DNA from: Klebsiella sp. BIGb0407
GTDB lineage: Bacteria; Pseudomonadota; Gammaproteobacteria; Enterobacterales; Enterobacteriaceae
Reading direction: 5' to 3'
Assembly: GCF_024807845.1 (NCBI RefSeq)
Contig: NZ_JANUEQ010000008.1
Location: 215,331-279,330, forward strand
Length of the DNA stretch: 64,000 bases
Of the stretch, positions 1 through 9,672 are shown one piece after another. A program made the position numbers and the translations under genes. The notes under the pieces were generated by a model. It was not told where the DNA came from. It worked only from the letters and a program-made list of their open reading frames with translations, and made no database searches. Position 1 is the stretch's first letter; each line of letters opens with the position of its first letter.

Positions 1-1
1 T

Positions 2-466
2 GCCAAAGCGGAACTGCGTAATCGTGAGCTGGGCTTTATTTACCAGTTTCACCATTTATTGCCCGACTTTACGGCGCTGGAAAATGTCGCTATGCCGCTG
101 CTGATTGGTAAGAAAAAACCTGCCGAGGCACAGCAACGTGCAATGGAAATGCTGGCGGCTGTGGGACTGGAAAAACGCAGCCATCATCGCCCTTCGGAAC
201 TCTCGGGGGGGGAACGTCAGCGCGTGGCGATTGCCCGCTCGCTGGTCAATAATCCTCGCTTAGTACTGGCCGATGAGCCTACCGGTAACCTTGACGCCCG
301 TAATGCCAACAGTATTTTTGAGCTACTGGGTGAGCTCAACGTTCGCCAGGGCACGGCTTTTCTGGTGGTGACGCATGACTTACAGCTGGCCAGGCGCATG
401 TCGCGTCAGCTGGAGATGCGTGATGGCCGGCTTACTCAGGACTTGACCTTAATGGGGGCCGAGTAA
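2..466 (+). CDS. lolD: LolD, lipoprotein-releasing ABC transporter ATPase (5' end outside window)
   Basis: ATP-binding subunit of the LolCDE complex, which extracts mature lipoproteins from the outer face of the inner membrane and hands them to LolA. The window opens inside the gene, so the first ~80 residues including Walker A are missing and 154 codons are visible. Present are the Q-loop region ([12 protein letters not shown]), the ABC signature [14 protein letters not shown], Walker [13 protein letters not shown] and the H-loop [13 protein letters not shown]. The stop codon overlaps the lolE start by one base (TAATG), as in enterobacterial lolCDE operons. The visible sequence is close to E. 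coli LolD throughout. Confidence 0.97.
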   Translation, partial: AKAELRNRELGFIYQFHHLLPDFTALENVAMPLLIGKKKPAEAQQRAMEMLAAVGLEKRSHHRPSELSGGERQRVAIARSLVNNPRLVLADEPTGNLDARNANSIFELLGELNVRQGTAFLVVTHDLQLARRMSRQLEMRDGRLTQDLTLMGAE

Positions 467-1710
467 TGGCATTGCCGTTATCGTTACAGATAGGCTTGCG
501 TTTTAGCCGCGGGCGGCGACGCAGTGGCATGGTATCGCTTATCTCGATTATCTCAACCGTGGGTATTGCGCTGGGGGTGGCAGTATTAATTATTGGCCTC
601 AGTGCCATGAATGGTTTTGAACGCGAGCTGAAAGACCGCATTCTGGCTGTTGTGCCACACGGGGAAATTTCAGCGGTTAATCAGCCTTTTGATGACTGGC
701 AAAATAGCCTCAACCGGATTGAAAAAGTACCGGGTATTCTGGCTGCAGCGCCCTATATCAACTTTACCGGACTAATTGAGAGCGCAAATAATCTGCGTGC
801 GATCCAGATTAAGGGGGTTGAACCAGACCAGGAAGCCCGTATCAGTGCGTTACCGAATTTTGTACAGAATCAGGCCTGGTCTCAGTTTAGTGCGGGCAAG
901 CAGCAAATTATTCTGGGCAAAGGGGTAGCGGATGCGCTGAAAGTTAAGCAGGGCGACTGGGTTTCTTTATCTATTCCGAATAATGATGAAGGCAATCGCC
1001 TGCTACAGCCAAAGCGGGTGCGTCTGCAGGTGGCCGGTATTCTGGCACTCAGCGGCCAGCTTGATCATAGCTTTGCCATGGTGCCGCTCAGTGATGCCAG
1101 CGAGTATCTGGATATGGGGCACAGTGTCACTGGGATTGCGATTAAAGTCGATGATGTCTTTAATGCCCAGCAGCGGGTGCGTGCAGCCGGTGAAGCCACT
1201 AACGCTTATGTCTTTATTAAAAGCTGGATAGGCACCTACGGCTATATGTACCGTGATATTCAGATGATCCGCGCCATTATGTATCTGGCGATGGTGCTGG
1301 TGATTGGCGTTGCCTGTTTTAATATTGTCTCGACCCTGATTATGGCGGTGAAAGATAAGAGTGGCGATATTGCGGTCTTGCGTACCCTGGGTGCGAAAGA
1401 CGGTTTAATTCGCGCTATTTTTATCTGGTATGGCTTACTGGCCGGTTTAGTGGGCAGCATCAGCGGTGTGATTATTGGTGTGCTTGCCTCCTGGCAGCTG
1501 ACGCCGATAATTAATGTCATTGAAAAGCTGATCGGGCATCAATTTTTATCCGGCGATATCTATTTTATTGATTTTCTGCCATCAGAATTACACGGACAAG
1601 ATGTATTCTATGTACTGATAACCGCGCTGGTATTAAGTTTACTGGCGAGCTGGTATCCGGCACGACGTGCGAGCAAAATAGATCCGGCCCGCGTATTAAG
1701 CGGTCAGTGA
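466..1710 (+). CDS. lolE: LolE, lipoprotein-releasing system permease
   Basis: Membrane subunit of LolCDE, 414 residues, the usual length. It has an N-terminal transmembrane segment (about residues 25-48), a large periplasmic domain, and three C-terminal transmembrane segments (about 265-290, 310-340, 375-400) in the MacB/FtsX-like permease arrangement. The C-terminal motif [17 protein letters not shown] is typical of the family. The start overlaps the lolD stop, so translation is coupled. With LolC it forms the membrane channel through which lipoproteins are delivered to LolA. Confidence 0.97.
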   Translation: MALPLSLQIGLRFSRGRRRSGMVSLISIISTVGIALGVAVLIIGLSAMNGFERELKDRILAVVPHGEISAVNQPFDDWQNSLNRIEKVPGILAAAPYINFTGLIESANNLRAIQIKGVEPDQEARISALPNFVQNQAWSQFSAGKQQIILGKGVADALKVKQGDWVSLSIPNNDEGNRLLQPKRVRLQVAGILALSGQLDHSFAMVPLSDASEYLDMGHSVTGIAIKVDDVFNAQQRVRAAGEATNAYVFIKSWIGTYGYMYRDIQMIRAIMYLAMVLVIGVACFNIVSTLIMAVKDKSGDIAVLRTLGAKDGLIRAIFIWYGLLAGLVGSISGVIIGVLASWQLTPIINVIEKLIGHQFLSGDIYFIDFLPSELHGQDVFYVLITALVLSLLASWYPARRASKIDPARVLSGQ

Positions 1711-1746
1711 ATATAATGACTGTAAACAGCAGAGGATAGCCTGGCC

Positions 1747-2658
1747 ATGTATTACGGTTTTGATATTGGCGGCACTAAGATGGCGCTCGGCGTCTATGAT
1801 GCTGACAGAAAGCTGCAATGGGAAACGCGGGTCGCGACTCCGCACGGCCAGTATTCAGCGTTTTTGCAGGCGATTATCGACCTGGTCGCGCAGGCTGATG
1901 CGCGATTTGGCGGCTACGGGAGTGTCGGTATCGGCATTCCAGGGATGCCTGAAATCGATGAGGGCAAGCTGTATGCCACTAATCTTCCGGCTGCCAGTGG
2001 CCAGCCGCTGCGTGCAGACTTAAGCCGTCTGTTACAGCGTGACGTGCGTATCGATAACGATGCCAACTGTTTCACCTTATCTGAAGCCTGGGATGATGAG
2101 TTCCGTTCCTATCCGGTGGTGATGGGGCTGATTCTCGGCACCGGCGTCGGCGGCGGTATTATCGTTAATGGTCGTCCGGTGACGGGTCGAAATTTTATCA
2201 CCGGTGAATTTGGCCATACCCGACTTCCGGTGGATGCGCTGGAGATCCTGGGTCGTGATTTACCGCTTATCCCTTGTGGCTGCGGACAAAAAGGCTGTAT
2301 TGAAAACTACCTTTCTGGCCGGGGTTTTGCCTGGTTATGGCAGCATTTCTACCAGAGCGAACTTGATGCCCGAGAAATTATTGCCCGCTATCGTGCTGGG
2401 GATAAACAGGCGCAAAGCCACGTAACGCGTTTTATCGAGCTGCTGGCAGCCTGTTTAGGCAACTTACTTACCGCTATCGATCCTCACCTGGTGGTTATCG
2501 GTGGCGGATTATCTAATTTTAGTGAGATGTATGCGCTGGTAACGGCGCGTATATCGCAATATCTATTGCCACTCGCACGCGTTCCCCGAATTGAACCCGC
2601 GCGTCATGGTGATGCGGGTGGAATGCGCGGTGCGGCATTTCTCCATCTGTCGGAGTAA
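1747..2658 (+). CDS. nagK: NagK, N-acetyl-D-glucosamine kinase
   Basis: Cytosolic ROK-family sugar kinase, 303 residues as in E. coli. It phosphorylates GlcNAc recovered from cell-wall recycling to GlcNAc-6-phosphate. Visible are the N-terminal phosphate-binding motif [11 protein letters not shown], the catalytic region IDNDANCF, the glycine-rich GTGVGGGII and the zinc-binding ROK motif [15 protein letters not shown]. It lies 36 bp after lolE and 3 bp before the long cobB start, the conserved lolE-nagK-cobB order. Confidence 0.97.
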   Translation: MYYGFDIGGTKMALGVYDADRKLQWETRVATPHGQYSAFLQAIIDLVAQADARFGGYGSVGIGIPGMPEIDEGKLYATNLPAASGQPLRADLSRLLQRDVRIDNDANCFTLSEAWDDEFRSYPVVMGLILGTGVGGGIIVNGRPVTGRNFITGEFGHTRLPVDALEILGRDLPLIPCGCGQKGCIENYLSGRGFAWLWQHFYQSELDAREIIARYRAGDKQAQSHVTRFIELLAACLGNLLTAIDPHLVVIGGGLSNFSEMYALVTARISQYLLPLARVPRIEPARHGDAGGMRGAAFLHLSE

Positions 2659-2661
2659 ATT

Positions 2662-3486
2662 ATGTTGTCTCGTCGTCAACAACGGCTTAGTCGCTTTAGG
2701 AAGAAAAAACGGTTGTTACGCCATCGACTGCGTCAAAGCAGTTACTTTGGAGAACAGATTATGCTGGAACAGACAGAACAACCGAGAGTTGTCGTGTTAA
2801 CGGGGGCGGGGATTTCTGCTGAATCCGGGATCCGAACGTTCAGGGCGGCGGACGGATTATGGGAAGAGTGCCGGGTTGAAGATGTCGCGACACCGGAAGG
2901 TTTTCAGCGTGACCCGCAGGCCGTACAGCAATTTTATAATGCCCGTCGTCGGCAACTTCAGCAGCCGGATATTCAGCCAAATGCTGCCCACCTGGCGCTG
3001 GCAAAACTGGAATCGGTATTAGGCGATAATTTTCTGCTGGTCACGCAAAATATTGATAATTTGCATGAGCGGGCAGGGAATAAACGCATCATTCATATGC
3101 ATGGTGAACTGTTAAAAGTGCGCTGCGTAAGAAGTCGTCAGGTCGTGAGCTGGCAGGACGATATTACTCCAGCCGATCGCTGCCACTGTTGTCAGATTTC
3201 AGAGGTACTGCGGCCTCATATCGTGTGGTTTGGTGAGATGCCGCTGGGAATGGATGAGATTTATCATGCCATCAGCGAGGCTGACTACTTTATTGCCATT
3301 GGCACTTCGGGACATGTCTATCCCGCGGCTGGTTTTGTCCACGAGGCCCGACTGCAAGGGGCGCATACCGTTGAGTTGAACCTTGAACCCAGCCTGGTAG
3401 AAAGTGAGTTTGAGGAAAAATACTACGGCCTTGCCAGCAAGGAAGTCCCCGCCTATATCGAAAAATTATTAAACGAAATCGGTTGA
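2662..3486 (+). CDS. cobB: CobB, NAD-dependent sirtuin deacylase
   Basis: Class III sirtuin that removes acetyl and succinyl groups from lysines using NAD, acting on acetyl-CoA synthetase among others. Seen: the NAD motif [26 protein letters not shown], the catalytic His in [11 protein letters not shown], a zinc-binding Cys pair (CHCC) and [12 protein letters not shown]. The long form starts at 2662 (274 residues) with an Arg/Lys-rich extension. An internal ATG at 2761 gives a 242-residue short form, matching the two isoforms known for enterobacterial CobB. A strong hairpin follows the stop, marking the end of the backbone operon before the accessory island. Confidence 0.95.
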   Translation: MLSRRQQRLSRFRKKKRLLRHRLRQSSYFGEQIMLEQTEQPRVVVLTGAGISAESGIRTFRAADGLWEECRVEDVATPEGFQRDPQAVQQFYNARRRQLQQPDIQPNAAHLALAKLESVLGDNFLLVTQNIDNLHERAGNKRIIHMHGELLKVRCVRSRQVVSWQDDITPADRCHCCQISEVLRPHIVWFGEMPLGMDEIYHAISEADYFIAIGTSGHVYPAAGFVHEARLQGAHTVELNLEPSLVESEFEEKYYGLASKEVPAYIEKLLNEIG

Positions 3487-3492
3487 TATATA

Positions 3493-3525
3493 CTCCCTTA
3501 ACGTAAAGCGTTAAGGGAGATGTTT
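3493..3525 (+). terminator. Rho-independent terminator after cobB
   Basis: A perfect 11-bp inverted repeat, CTCCCTTAACG (3493-3503) and its complement (3509-3519), has a 5-base loop and is followed by TGTTTT. It sits 6 bp after the cobB stop. Confidence 0.85.
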
Positions 3526-3877
3526 TAGACTGTCTCCTGTCGGAACAAATAAAAATGACCATGCTAATTAAGGTGTGTAATTAACTGATAATATTTCTGC
3601 GTTTATATGGGAATATATTTCCAGTATTAATGGAACGTCTTATACGTAATGGTTACTGTTATTTTTTTTAAATAAAACCCTGTCTATTTTTGTTACACAA
3701 TATCATTTCCACTATCCTGTCTGATATTTCTACACTCTGTCTGAGAGACTGAATTTTATCTTAATAATTAAAAAATATAATTCACCAAGAAATAAAATGA
3801 GGTTTTATTTAATAAAATTTTGAATCGTTATTGAGACGATTACAGGGAAATAAAAAAATCGACAAGGAGCGTTAACC
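3526..3877. promoter_or_regulatory. AT-rich intergenic region upstream of vgrG
   Basis: About 350 bp without a credible gene, strongly AT-rich compared with the flanking genes, as is common for horizontally acquired islands silenced by H-NS. The only element I can place with confidence is the ribosome-binding site AAGGAG, 8 bases before the vgrG ATG. Several -10-like AT hexamers are present but no single promoter stands out. Confidence 0.4.
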
Positions 3878-6385
3878 ATGAGCCTGAATCGCTATCGGCT
3901 TGATATTCCTTCCTGTTCATCACGGCTTGATGTGGAAGACTTCAGTGGCGCTGAAGGTATGAGCCAGATGTACCACTACGATATTCTGTTCACCAGTAAT
4001 GACAAGGATATTGATGTCTCTGCGCTGTTAAGCAAACCCGCCACTTTGACGATGGGTACCGGGTTATTAGGGCAACTGACCGGGCAGAAAGTGGTGTCCG
4101 GTGTGATAACCGATTTTCGTCGCCTCTCAGGCAGTATTGATGAGGCTAAATACCTGATCACACTGAGGCCGTTTCTCGCTTTGCTGGATAATCAGTTTCG
4201 CAGTCACCGTTTTTTCGTGAATAAATCGGTGCCGGAGGTGGTGACTCAAGTACTTAACGACCACCGGCTCAGGGACTGGGAGTTTGAGTTTATTCTGAAA
4301 CAGGCCTATCCAAAGCGGGAGCAGATAAACCAGTATCAGGAAAGTGACCTGGCGTTTATCGAGCGGCTGCTGGCTGAAGTGGGGATCTTTTACTTCTTCA
4401 CTTTGCAACCCGATACCCGAACCGAGGTGATTCATTTTGCCGATAAACAGAGCGCCTGGCAGTTTGGTAAAACCCTGCCCCTGAGCAGCCCGTCAGGGAT
4501 GAGTGATAGCGGCGCGGACTCGGTATGGGATATTCATGTGCGTCACAATGTGGTGGCAAGCAGCGTGACGGCCAGGGACTATAACCACCGTGAGGCACAG
4601 AAAATACTGACCTCCGCGCCCGCCGATATGACGCGCGGTGACGGTGAGGGTATGACCTTTGGGGAGGTCTATCATTATCGTCCCCGGTATCAGGAATGTG
4701 GCGATAAGATTTACCCTACCGCAGAGACCGGCAACTTCTGGGCACGTCTCGAGCATGAACGCCTGCTTTCCACTCAGACGGTGGTCACGGGCAGCAGCAG
4801 TGATGCGCATATCAGCCCTGCACAGGTGCTGACGATTACGGAAAGCGCTATCCCACCAGCACTGCCTGCTGCCACTGAAAATGGCCTTATCATCATCAGC
4901 ACGCGCTATACCGCCAGCCGTAAAAATGCCCTGCGTGTGGTATGGACCGCAATGCCCTACAGCGAAACCCGCTGCTGGCGCCCACCTGCGAAAAAACGCC
5001 CGGTTATCGGCGGTACCCTGACGGCCAGAATTACCAGCGCCAAAGCCCATGATACCTATGCCTGGCAGGATGTCTCCGGTCTTTACCGGGTACAATTTGA
5101 TGCCGACCGGGATGCAAAAAATCAGGGGCTGGAAAGCATGCCGGTGCGCCTGGCGAAACCCTATGGCGGGGATAAGTACGGCTTCCACTTTCCGCTTATT
5201 CAGGGCACCGAAGTGGCCATCGCCTTCCATGAAGGTGACCCGGACCGACCCTATATCGCCCATGTCCTGCATGACTCCCGCCATGTCGACCACGTTACCG
5301 AAAAAAACAGCACCCGCAATGTGATACGCACCGCCGGATTAAACAAACTGCGGATGGAGGATAAACGCGGTGAAGAGCATATCAAACTCAGCACCGAATA
5401 CGGCGGCAAGACCCAACTGAGCCTGGGGCACAATGTCGATGCCAGCCGGGCACTGCGTGGTAAAGGGGCGGAACTGCGCACCGATGACCGGGTGAGTATT
5501 CGAGGTGGGAAAGGGGTGTTTATCAGCGCAGACATCCAGCCGTTGGCACAGGGGCAGATGCTCGCGATGGATGAAGCTATCCGGCAGTTAGAGCAGGCGT
5601 TAACCCTGGCACGCAGTATGGCAAAGGCTGCGGTCTCAGCAAAAGCAATCGACAGTGATATTTGCAGTCAGAAGCAATTGAATGTCGCCTTAAGTCATCT
5701 CGAAGAGCCTGGGATATTACTCCATGCTCCCGAGGGGATAGGCATGGTCAGTGCCGGGGCGATAGGCATTGCTTCAGGAAGTGAAAGCGTGAGTCTGGTC
5801 TCCGGGGCTAACACCGATATCAGCGCCGGTCAGGCGTTCACCGTCGCCGCGAGTGCGGCAGTCAGTCTGCTGGCGAATAGCCAGGGAATGAAACTCCTGG
5901 CGGCAAAGGGCAGGGTGAATATTCAGGCTCAGAGTGATGCTTTGGCGGTTAACGCGCAAAAAGACCTCGATATACAGAGTACGGAAGGAAAGGTGACCGT
6001 CACGGCTCAGCAGGCATTGCTGCTTGCCTGCGGCGGAAGCTATATCAAACTGAGCGGTGGAAATATCGAGCTGGGCTGTCCGGGCAATATTCTGCTGAAA
6101 TGTAACAATCTGCAAAAAATGGGTGCGGCCAGGATTGATATCGACCCGGTTGATATGCCGGTGGGGTTTGGTGGCGGCTTTATTTTTACCGACGACAGCG
6201 GCGTTCCACAGGCATCAATGCCGTATCAAATTACCACCAGAGAAGGCGAAATATTCCAGGGCGTCACCGATAATCATGGCAAAACGGCCCCTGTTTATAC
6301 CGATGCACCTGCATCGGTAAACGTTGAGTTTGGCGGCAGCAACCAGGACAGGACGGCGGAAACAGGGCAGGGAGCGCCAAAATGA
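3878..6385 (+). CDS. vgrG: VgrG (TssI), type VI secretion spike with C-terminal extension
   Basis: 835 residues. The N-terminal two thirds follow the VgrG plan: a gp27-like domain (about 1-380, e.g. YQESDLAFIERLLAEVGIFYFF) and a gp5-like OB domain (about 385-480, VSGLYRVQFDAD). A DUF2345-type beta-helix follows (about 590-740, with repeated short Val/Ala-rich stretches). The last ~90 residues, after ELGCPGNILLKC, form a distinct extension containing YQITTREGEIFQGVTD, which resembles the transthyretin-like adaptors that load effectors onto VgrG. The next gene starts inside its stop codon (ATGA), so spike and effector are translationally coupled. No other T6SS structural genes are in the window, so this looks like an orphan VgrG island. 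Confidence 0.93.
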   Translation: MSLNRYRLDIPSCSSRLDVEDFSGAEGMSQMYHYDILFTSNDKDIDVSALLSKPATLTMGTGLLGQLTGQKVVSGVITDFRRLSGSIDEAKYLITLRPFLALLDNQFRSHRFFVNKSVPEVVTQVLNDHRLRDWEFEFILKQAYPKREQINQYQESDLAFIERLLAEVGIFYFFTLQPDTRTEVIHFADKQSAWQFGKTLPLSSPSGMSDSGADSVWDIHVRHNVVASSVTARDYNHREAQKILTSAPADMTRGDGEGMTFGEVYHYRPRYQECGDKIYPTAETGNFWARLEHERLLSTQTVVTGSSSDAHISPAQVLTITESAIPPALPAATENGLIIISTRYTASRKNALRVVWTAMPYSETRCWRPPAKKRPVIGGTLTARITSAKAHDTYAWQDVSGLYRVQFDADRDAKNQGLESMPVRLAKPYGGDKYGFHFPLIQGTEVAIAFHEGDPDRPYIAHVLHDSRHVDHVTEKNSTRNVIRTAGLNKLRMEDKRGEEHIKLSTEYGGKTQLSLGHNVDASRALRGKGAELRTDDRVSIRGGKGVFISADIQPLAQGQMLAMDEAIRQLEQALTLARSMAKAAVSAKAIDSDICSQKQLNVALSHLEEPGILLHAPEGIGMVSAGAIGIASGSESVSLVSGANTDISAGQAFTVAASAAVSLLANSQGMKLLAAKGRVNIQAQSDALAVNAQKDLDIQSTEGKVTVTAQQALLLACGGSYIKLSGGNIELGCPGNILLKCNNLQKMGAARIDIDPVDMPVGFGGGFIFTDDSGVPQASMPYQITTREGEIFQGVTDNHGKTAPVYTDAPASVNVEFGGSNQDRTAETGQGAPK

Positions 6386-8064
6386 CAAACTATTATGGCT
6401 ATGACAAAACTGAGGGTACCCATAAAACCAGCATTCATAATAGCTGGAAAACGATAGTCGGAAAGAAAAAACCGTTACGCGGGTTGACCCTGACCATCGG
6501 TCTTTTTTTTGATGGAACCGGCAATAATCGTGAAAATACCGCTTCACGGCTAATGAAATTTAATGAATGCAGTACTGCGCTACAGGGGCTCAGCCAGCAA
6601 GAGGCGAAAAACTGTGAAGACTTTATTGAAGCTATCAATAAAGATAATTTCTCAAATGGCAGCTATCGGGGGTATTTCACTAATATTCATTGGTTAAATA
6701 CACTATATGTGGCTGATCAAACTTTGCTGGATGATCAGGTTCAGGCACAAATTCAGACCTACATCTCTGGGATTGGAACCGCGGCGGATAAATCAGATTC
6801 ATCTATCGGAATGGGGTTAGGTACCAGTATTCTGGATACATTTGAAGGGGTAGTGACTAAGACGGATGAAGCAATGCAGGGTATTACCCGCGCAATATTG
6901 GAGTTTATGGCATTTAATATCAACCCCGACTTTTGTATTACCAAAATTCAGTTTGATATCTTTGGTTTTAGCCGTGGGGCTGCCGCCGCACGGCACTTTG
7001 CGAATAGGGTGATGCGGCAGGACCCGGTGATAGCAAAAGCGATTTCCGAGGGGCTACGGGGACATTTTTATGATGGAAAACGCGCAGGCTCGGTCCGTTT
7101 TCTGGGTATTTTTGATACCGTAGCGGCGATCGGCGGGATTAAAAATTTCTTTAATATTAACGGCCGTAGTAGTCTTGACGTAATGTTGGAGTTACGCCCT
7201 TCGGTGGCGGAAAAAGTCTTTCAGATAACCGCTATTAATGAGTATCGCCATAACTTCAGCCTTAACAGTATCAAAGGTATGTGGCCCGAACTGGCGTTAC
7301 CCGGCTCACATTCCGATATCGGGGGCGGTTATAATCCCGTCGGTTCAGCGCTGGAGGAAAATGAACATCTTCCTCTTAGCCGCCCAAAATTTGAAATTGT
7401 CAGTGCCGATACCGGGGAAATGACTACCCGGGTATACCGAAATGCCGAAAAAGACAGAGAAAGGCTACAGTCTCTCCCTGCCTTAAAATATCTTTTAGCG
7501 CATGGGAAAATGACCACTAAAGTGCGTTCCGTGGGGGTCGCTAATCCTGATCGTCGCCTATCAGCCGGGATTGAAAAACAGGTAGGCGCTGCTGTATTTT
7601 TGGAACGAAAGGCTATTCCGCATGACTGGGCCAAAGTGAGCCTGCGTGTAATGATGGATGCGGCTCAGGAGGCGGGAGCTTCTTTTATTCCGATTGATCC
7701 AGTGAATCCCGATACTAAACTTCCTCCTGAATTGCTCCTCCTTTCTGAGAAAGCCGTCATCCAAGGAAAAACTGTGCGACAAGGACAACAACTTCAGCCC
7801 TTTACCGAGGAAGAATTATTCCTTATCGGAAAATATATTCACTGCTCCGCCAGGTGGAATATATCTTCCGATCATAACTTATGGGTGGCTCCAAAAACGG
7901 GAGAGATATTTATTTATCGCTTTGGCCCGAAAGAAGATAAAGCCTTTGTTTTCCCTAATATGCCAGGTGATCACTGGATACGTTCGGTATGGTATATGGA
8001 CGATCAGCAGCGGATGAATGATCGGGCAATAAACAATGATGCCGTCATGGAACCTCATTATTAA
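6382..8064 (+). CDS. DUF2235 (Tle1-type) T6SS phospholipase effector
   Basis: 560 residues with the DUF2235 alpha/beta-hydrolase fold. The N-terminal signature LFFDGTGNNRENT is at residues 41-53. The nucleophile elbow GFSRG places Ser197. The probable acid is Asp245 in GIFDTVAAIGG and the probable base His310 in GSHSDIGGGY, matching the Ser-Asp-His arrangement of Tle1 lipases, which are secreted phospholipases that attack rival cell membranes. There is no signal peptide, as expected for a VgrG-delivered effector. It overlaps vgrG by 4 bp and is followed by two lipoproteins that fit as immunity proteins. Substrate and toxicity are inferred from the family. Confidence 0.9.
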   Translation: MTNYYGYDKTEGTHKTSIHNSWKTIVGKKKPLRGLTLTIGLFFDGTGNNRENTASRLMKFNECSTALQGLSQQEAKNCEDFIEAINKDNFSNGSYRGYFTNIHWLNTLYVADQTLLDDQVQAQIQTYISGIGTAADKSDSSIGMGLGTSILDTFEGVVTKTDEAMQGITRAILEFMAFNINPDFCITKIQFDIFGFSRGAAAARHFANRVMRQDPVIAKAISEGLRGHFYDGKRAGSVRFLGIFDTVAAIGGIKNFFNINGRSSLDVMLELRPSVAEKVFQITAINEYRHNFSLNSIKGMWPELALPGSHSDIGGGYNPVGSALEENEHLPLSRPKFEIVSADTGEMTTRVYRNAEKDRERLQSLPALKYLLAHGKMTTKVRSVGVANPDRRLSAGIEKQVGAAVFLERKAIPHDWAKVSLRVMMDAAQEAGASFIPIDPVNPDTKLPPELLLLSEKAVIQGKTVRQGQQLQPFTEEELFLIGKYIHCSARWNISSDHNLWVAPKTGEIFIYRFGPKEDKAFVFPNMPGDHWIRSVWYMDDQQRMNDRAINNDAVMEPHY

Positions 8065-8081
8065 CGTAACAGGATAGAGAT

Positions 8082-8759
8082 ATGGCTATAAAAAAAGGAC
8101 TTTTTATCGTAATTCTGTTGCTATCAGTGACAGGCTGTACAACAGGATATTCCTCGTCAGTAGCCTCAGATAAAACAGAATGGGGCTATAAAAAACTTCC
8201 CTACAAGGAATGGAAGTTTTTATTTATTTATCCTTGGGCACTGCCTGCCTTGGCTACCCAGGCACTGATGATTGATGGGGCAGGGTATAAAACTACGTTC
8301 CAGTATATTGATACCACAAGACCGAGCCGTGTTAGTGTTGGACACTGGAATAACCATTTAGGAAGCACAGAGGCTTATTATAACAAGGGAAAAGCACTCC
8401 CGCTGGCGCTACGTTTCTGCTGGGACTCGGTAATAGATAAAAAGAGTTATGAAACGCTGATTTTCTTTAAACAAGGGACCTGGGATCAGATGACCATGCC
8501 TTATATTGATAAGCGCTGGGATGAAACCTATTACCGTTCAATCATGATAATTGGCCTGGCACCTGGCGGTAAAGTCAGCGTCTGGTTAGGCGATAGGGCT
8601 AATCCGGTCGTAGCCCAGACGGATGCCAAAATTACCACCGTGTCGGGTGAGGAGATGAAAATGTGCAAGGGTGTGACGAAACATCCTGATGGATATGTTT
8701 ATTACGGAGATACGCCTGACTTTATCAAGGATAAAACGTATCCCTATGGCAACTGGTAA
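8082..8759 (+). CDS. DUF2931 family lipoprotein, probable effector immunity protein (copy 1)
   Basis: 225 residues with a lipoprotein signal peptide (Lys-rich start, hydrophobic core, lipobox SVTGC; lipidated Cys at residue 19). The body matches the DUF2931 type (EWGYKKLPYKEWKFLF near the N terminus, WDETYYRSIMIIGLAPGG near the C terminus). DUF2931 lipoproteins commonly follow DUF2235 effectors in T6SS islands, where a periplasmic lipoprotein would neutralise incoming phospholipase. That role is inferred from position. It is 17 bp after the effector, with a weak ribosome site (AGGATAG). Confidence 0.8.
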   Translation: MAIKKGLFIVILLLSVTGCTTGYSSSVASDKTEWGYKKLPYKEWKFLFIYPWALPALATQALMIDGAGYKTTFQYIDTTRPSRVSVGHWNNHLGSTEAYYNKGKALPLALRFCWDSVIDKKSYETLIFFKQGTWDQMTMPYIDKRWDETYYRSIMIIGLAPGGKVSVWLGDRANPVVAQTDAKITTVSGEEMKMCKGVTKHPDGYVYYGDTPDFIKDKTYPYGNW

Positions 8760-8793
8760 TCATGACTCTGACTGGAAGGTGAAAGATGAGCGC

Positions 8794-9477
8794 TTGAATA
8801 ATAAGGTCATGGTGGTTTCTATAATGGTTACCCTGGTCGGGTGCTCTACGGATATAACATCCTCTGTAACTAAGGGGGCAACGGCCACCCATACCGAATG
8901 GGGCTATAAAAAACTGCCCTATAAGGAGTGGAAGTTTCTCTTTATTTACCCTAAGGCGTTACCTGCCCTGGCTACCCAGTCGCTGATGGTGGATGGTGCG
9001 GGATATAAAACCACTTTTCAGTATGTTGATCATACTGAACCAAGTCAGGTTAGTGTAGGCCGCTGGAATGAACATCTGGGAGCAGTAGAGGCTTATTATA
9101 ACAAGGGCAAAGCATTACCCCTGGCACTACGGTTCTGCTGGGACTCGGTCATAGATAAAAAGAGTTATGAAACGCTGATTTTCTTTAAACAAGGGACCTG
9201 GGAGCAGATGACCACGCCTTATCTTGATAAGCGCTGGGATGAAACCTATTACCGTTCAATCATGATAATTGGCCTGGCACCTGGCGGTAAAGTCAGCGTC
9301 TGGTTAGGCGATCGGGCTAATCCGGTCGTTGCCCAGACGGATGCCAAAATTACCACCGTATCGGGCGACAATATGAAAATGTGCCGGGGGGTAACTGATT
9401 TTCCTGGGGGATTCGAATATAGCAAGAGAACAAAAGCCTTTATTGAAGGGAAAATATATCCCTATGGCAACTGGTAA
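8794..9477 (+). CDS. DUF2931 family lipoprotein, probable immunity protein (copy 2, start unclear)
   Basis: Paralogue of the preceding gene, nearly identical over its last two thirds and diverged in the first third. The lipobox region is VTLVGCS. The start is a problem. A good ribosome site (GAAGG) precedes an ATG at 8786, but that ATG reads only three codons before TGA in another frame. The lipoprotein frame could start at TTG 8794 (used here), GTG 8779 or ATG 8809, or upstream at 8689 inside copy 1. Either a non-ATG start is used or a small indel has damaged the start. The rest of the frame is intact, ending in the same YPYGNW as copy 1. Confidence 0.65.
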   Translation: MNNKVMVVSIMVTLVGCSTDITSSVTKGATATHTEWGYKKLPYKEWKFLFIYPKALPALATQSLMVDGAGYKTTFQYVDHTEPSQVSVGRWNEHLGAVEAYYNKGKALPLALRFCWDSVIDKKSYETLIFFKQGTWEQMTTPYLDKRWDETYYRSIMIIGLAPGGKVSVWLGDRANPVVAQTDAKITTVSGDNMKMCRGVTDFPGGFEYSKRTKAFIEGKIYPYGNW

Positions 9478-9672
9478 TAATTATGAGTATTTCTAAGTTG
9501 TAAATATAAGCGTTCATAGTTCAGTAATATGAGAGATAATTATCTCCAAATAATGCGGTTATTTTAGTTTTCAATGCATTAACTAATGCAAAGCCGTAGT
9601 GATAGATAGCAGTTGTAGTAAATATGGATATCAAAATATTACCAGCGCACAGGATGTGCAACAGGATAAATT
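9478..9672. other. Intergenic, no gene seen
   Basis: About 195 AT-rich bases between the second immunity gene and the membrane protein. No convincing coding frame or terminator is visible. The ribosome site ACAGGA lies just before the ATG at 9673. Confidence 0.5.

Larger units (their letters stand above)
8082..9477 (+). repeat. Tandem gene duplication (718-bp offset) of DUF2931 lipoprotein
   Basis: The two lipoprotein genes are direct repeats offset by 718 bp. For example, CTGGCGCTACG at 8403 corresponds to CTGGCACTACG at 9121. Roughly 8436-8640 and 9154-9358 differ at only a handful of positions, while the 5' thirds and last ~60 bp differ much more. This mosaic pattern suggests duplication followed by divergence at the ends or gene conversion in the middle. 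Confidence 0.9.

Noticed and set aside
4493..5293. 266-codon minus-strand frame inside vgrG
   Set aside because: Antisense to a well-supported gene; the composition is that of a reverse-complement shadow and there is no ribosome site or family match.
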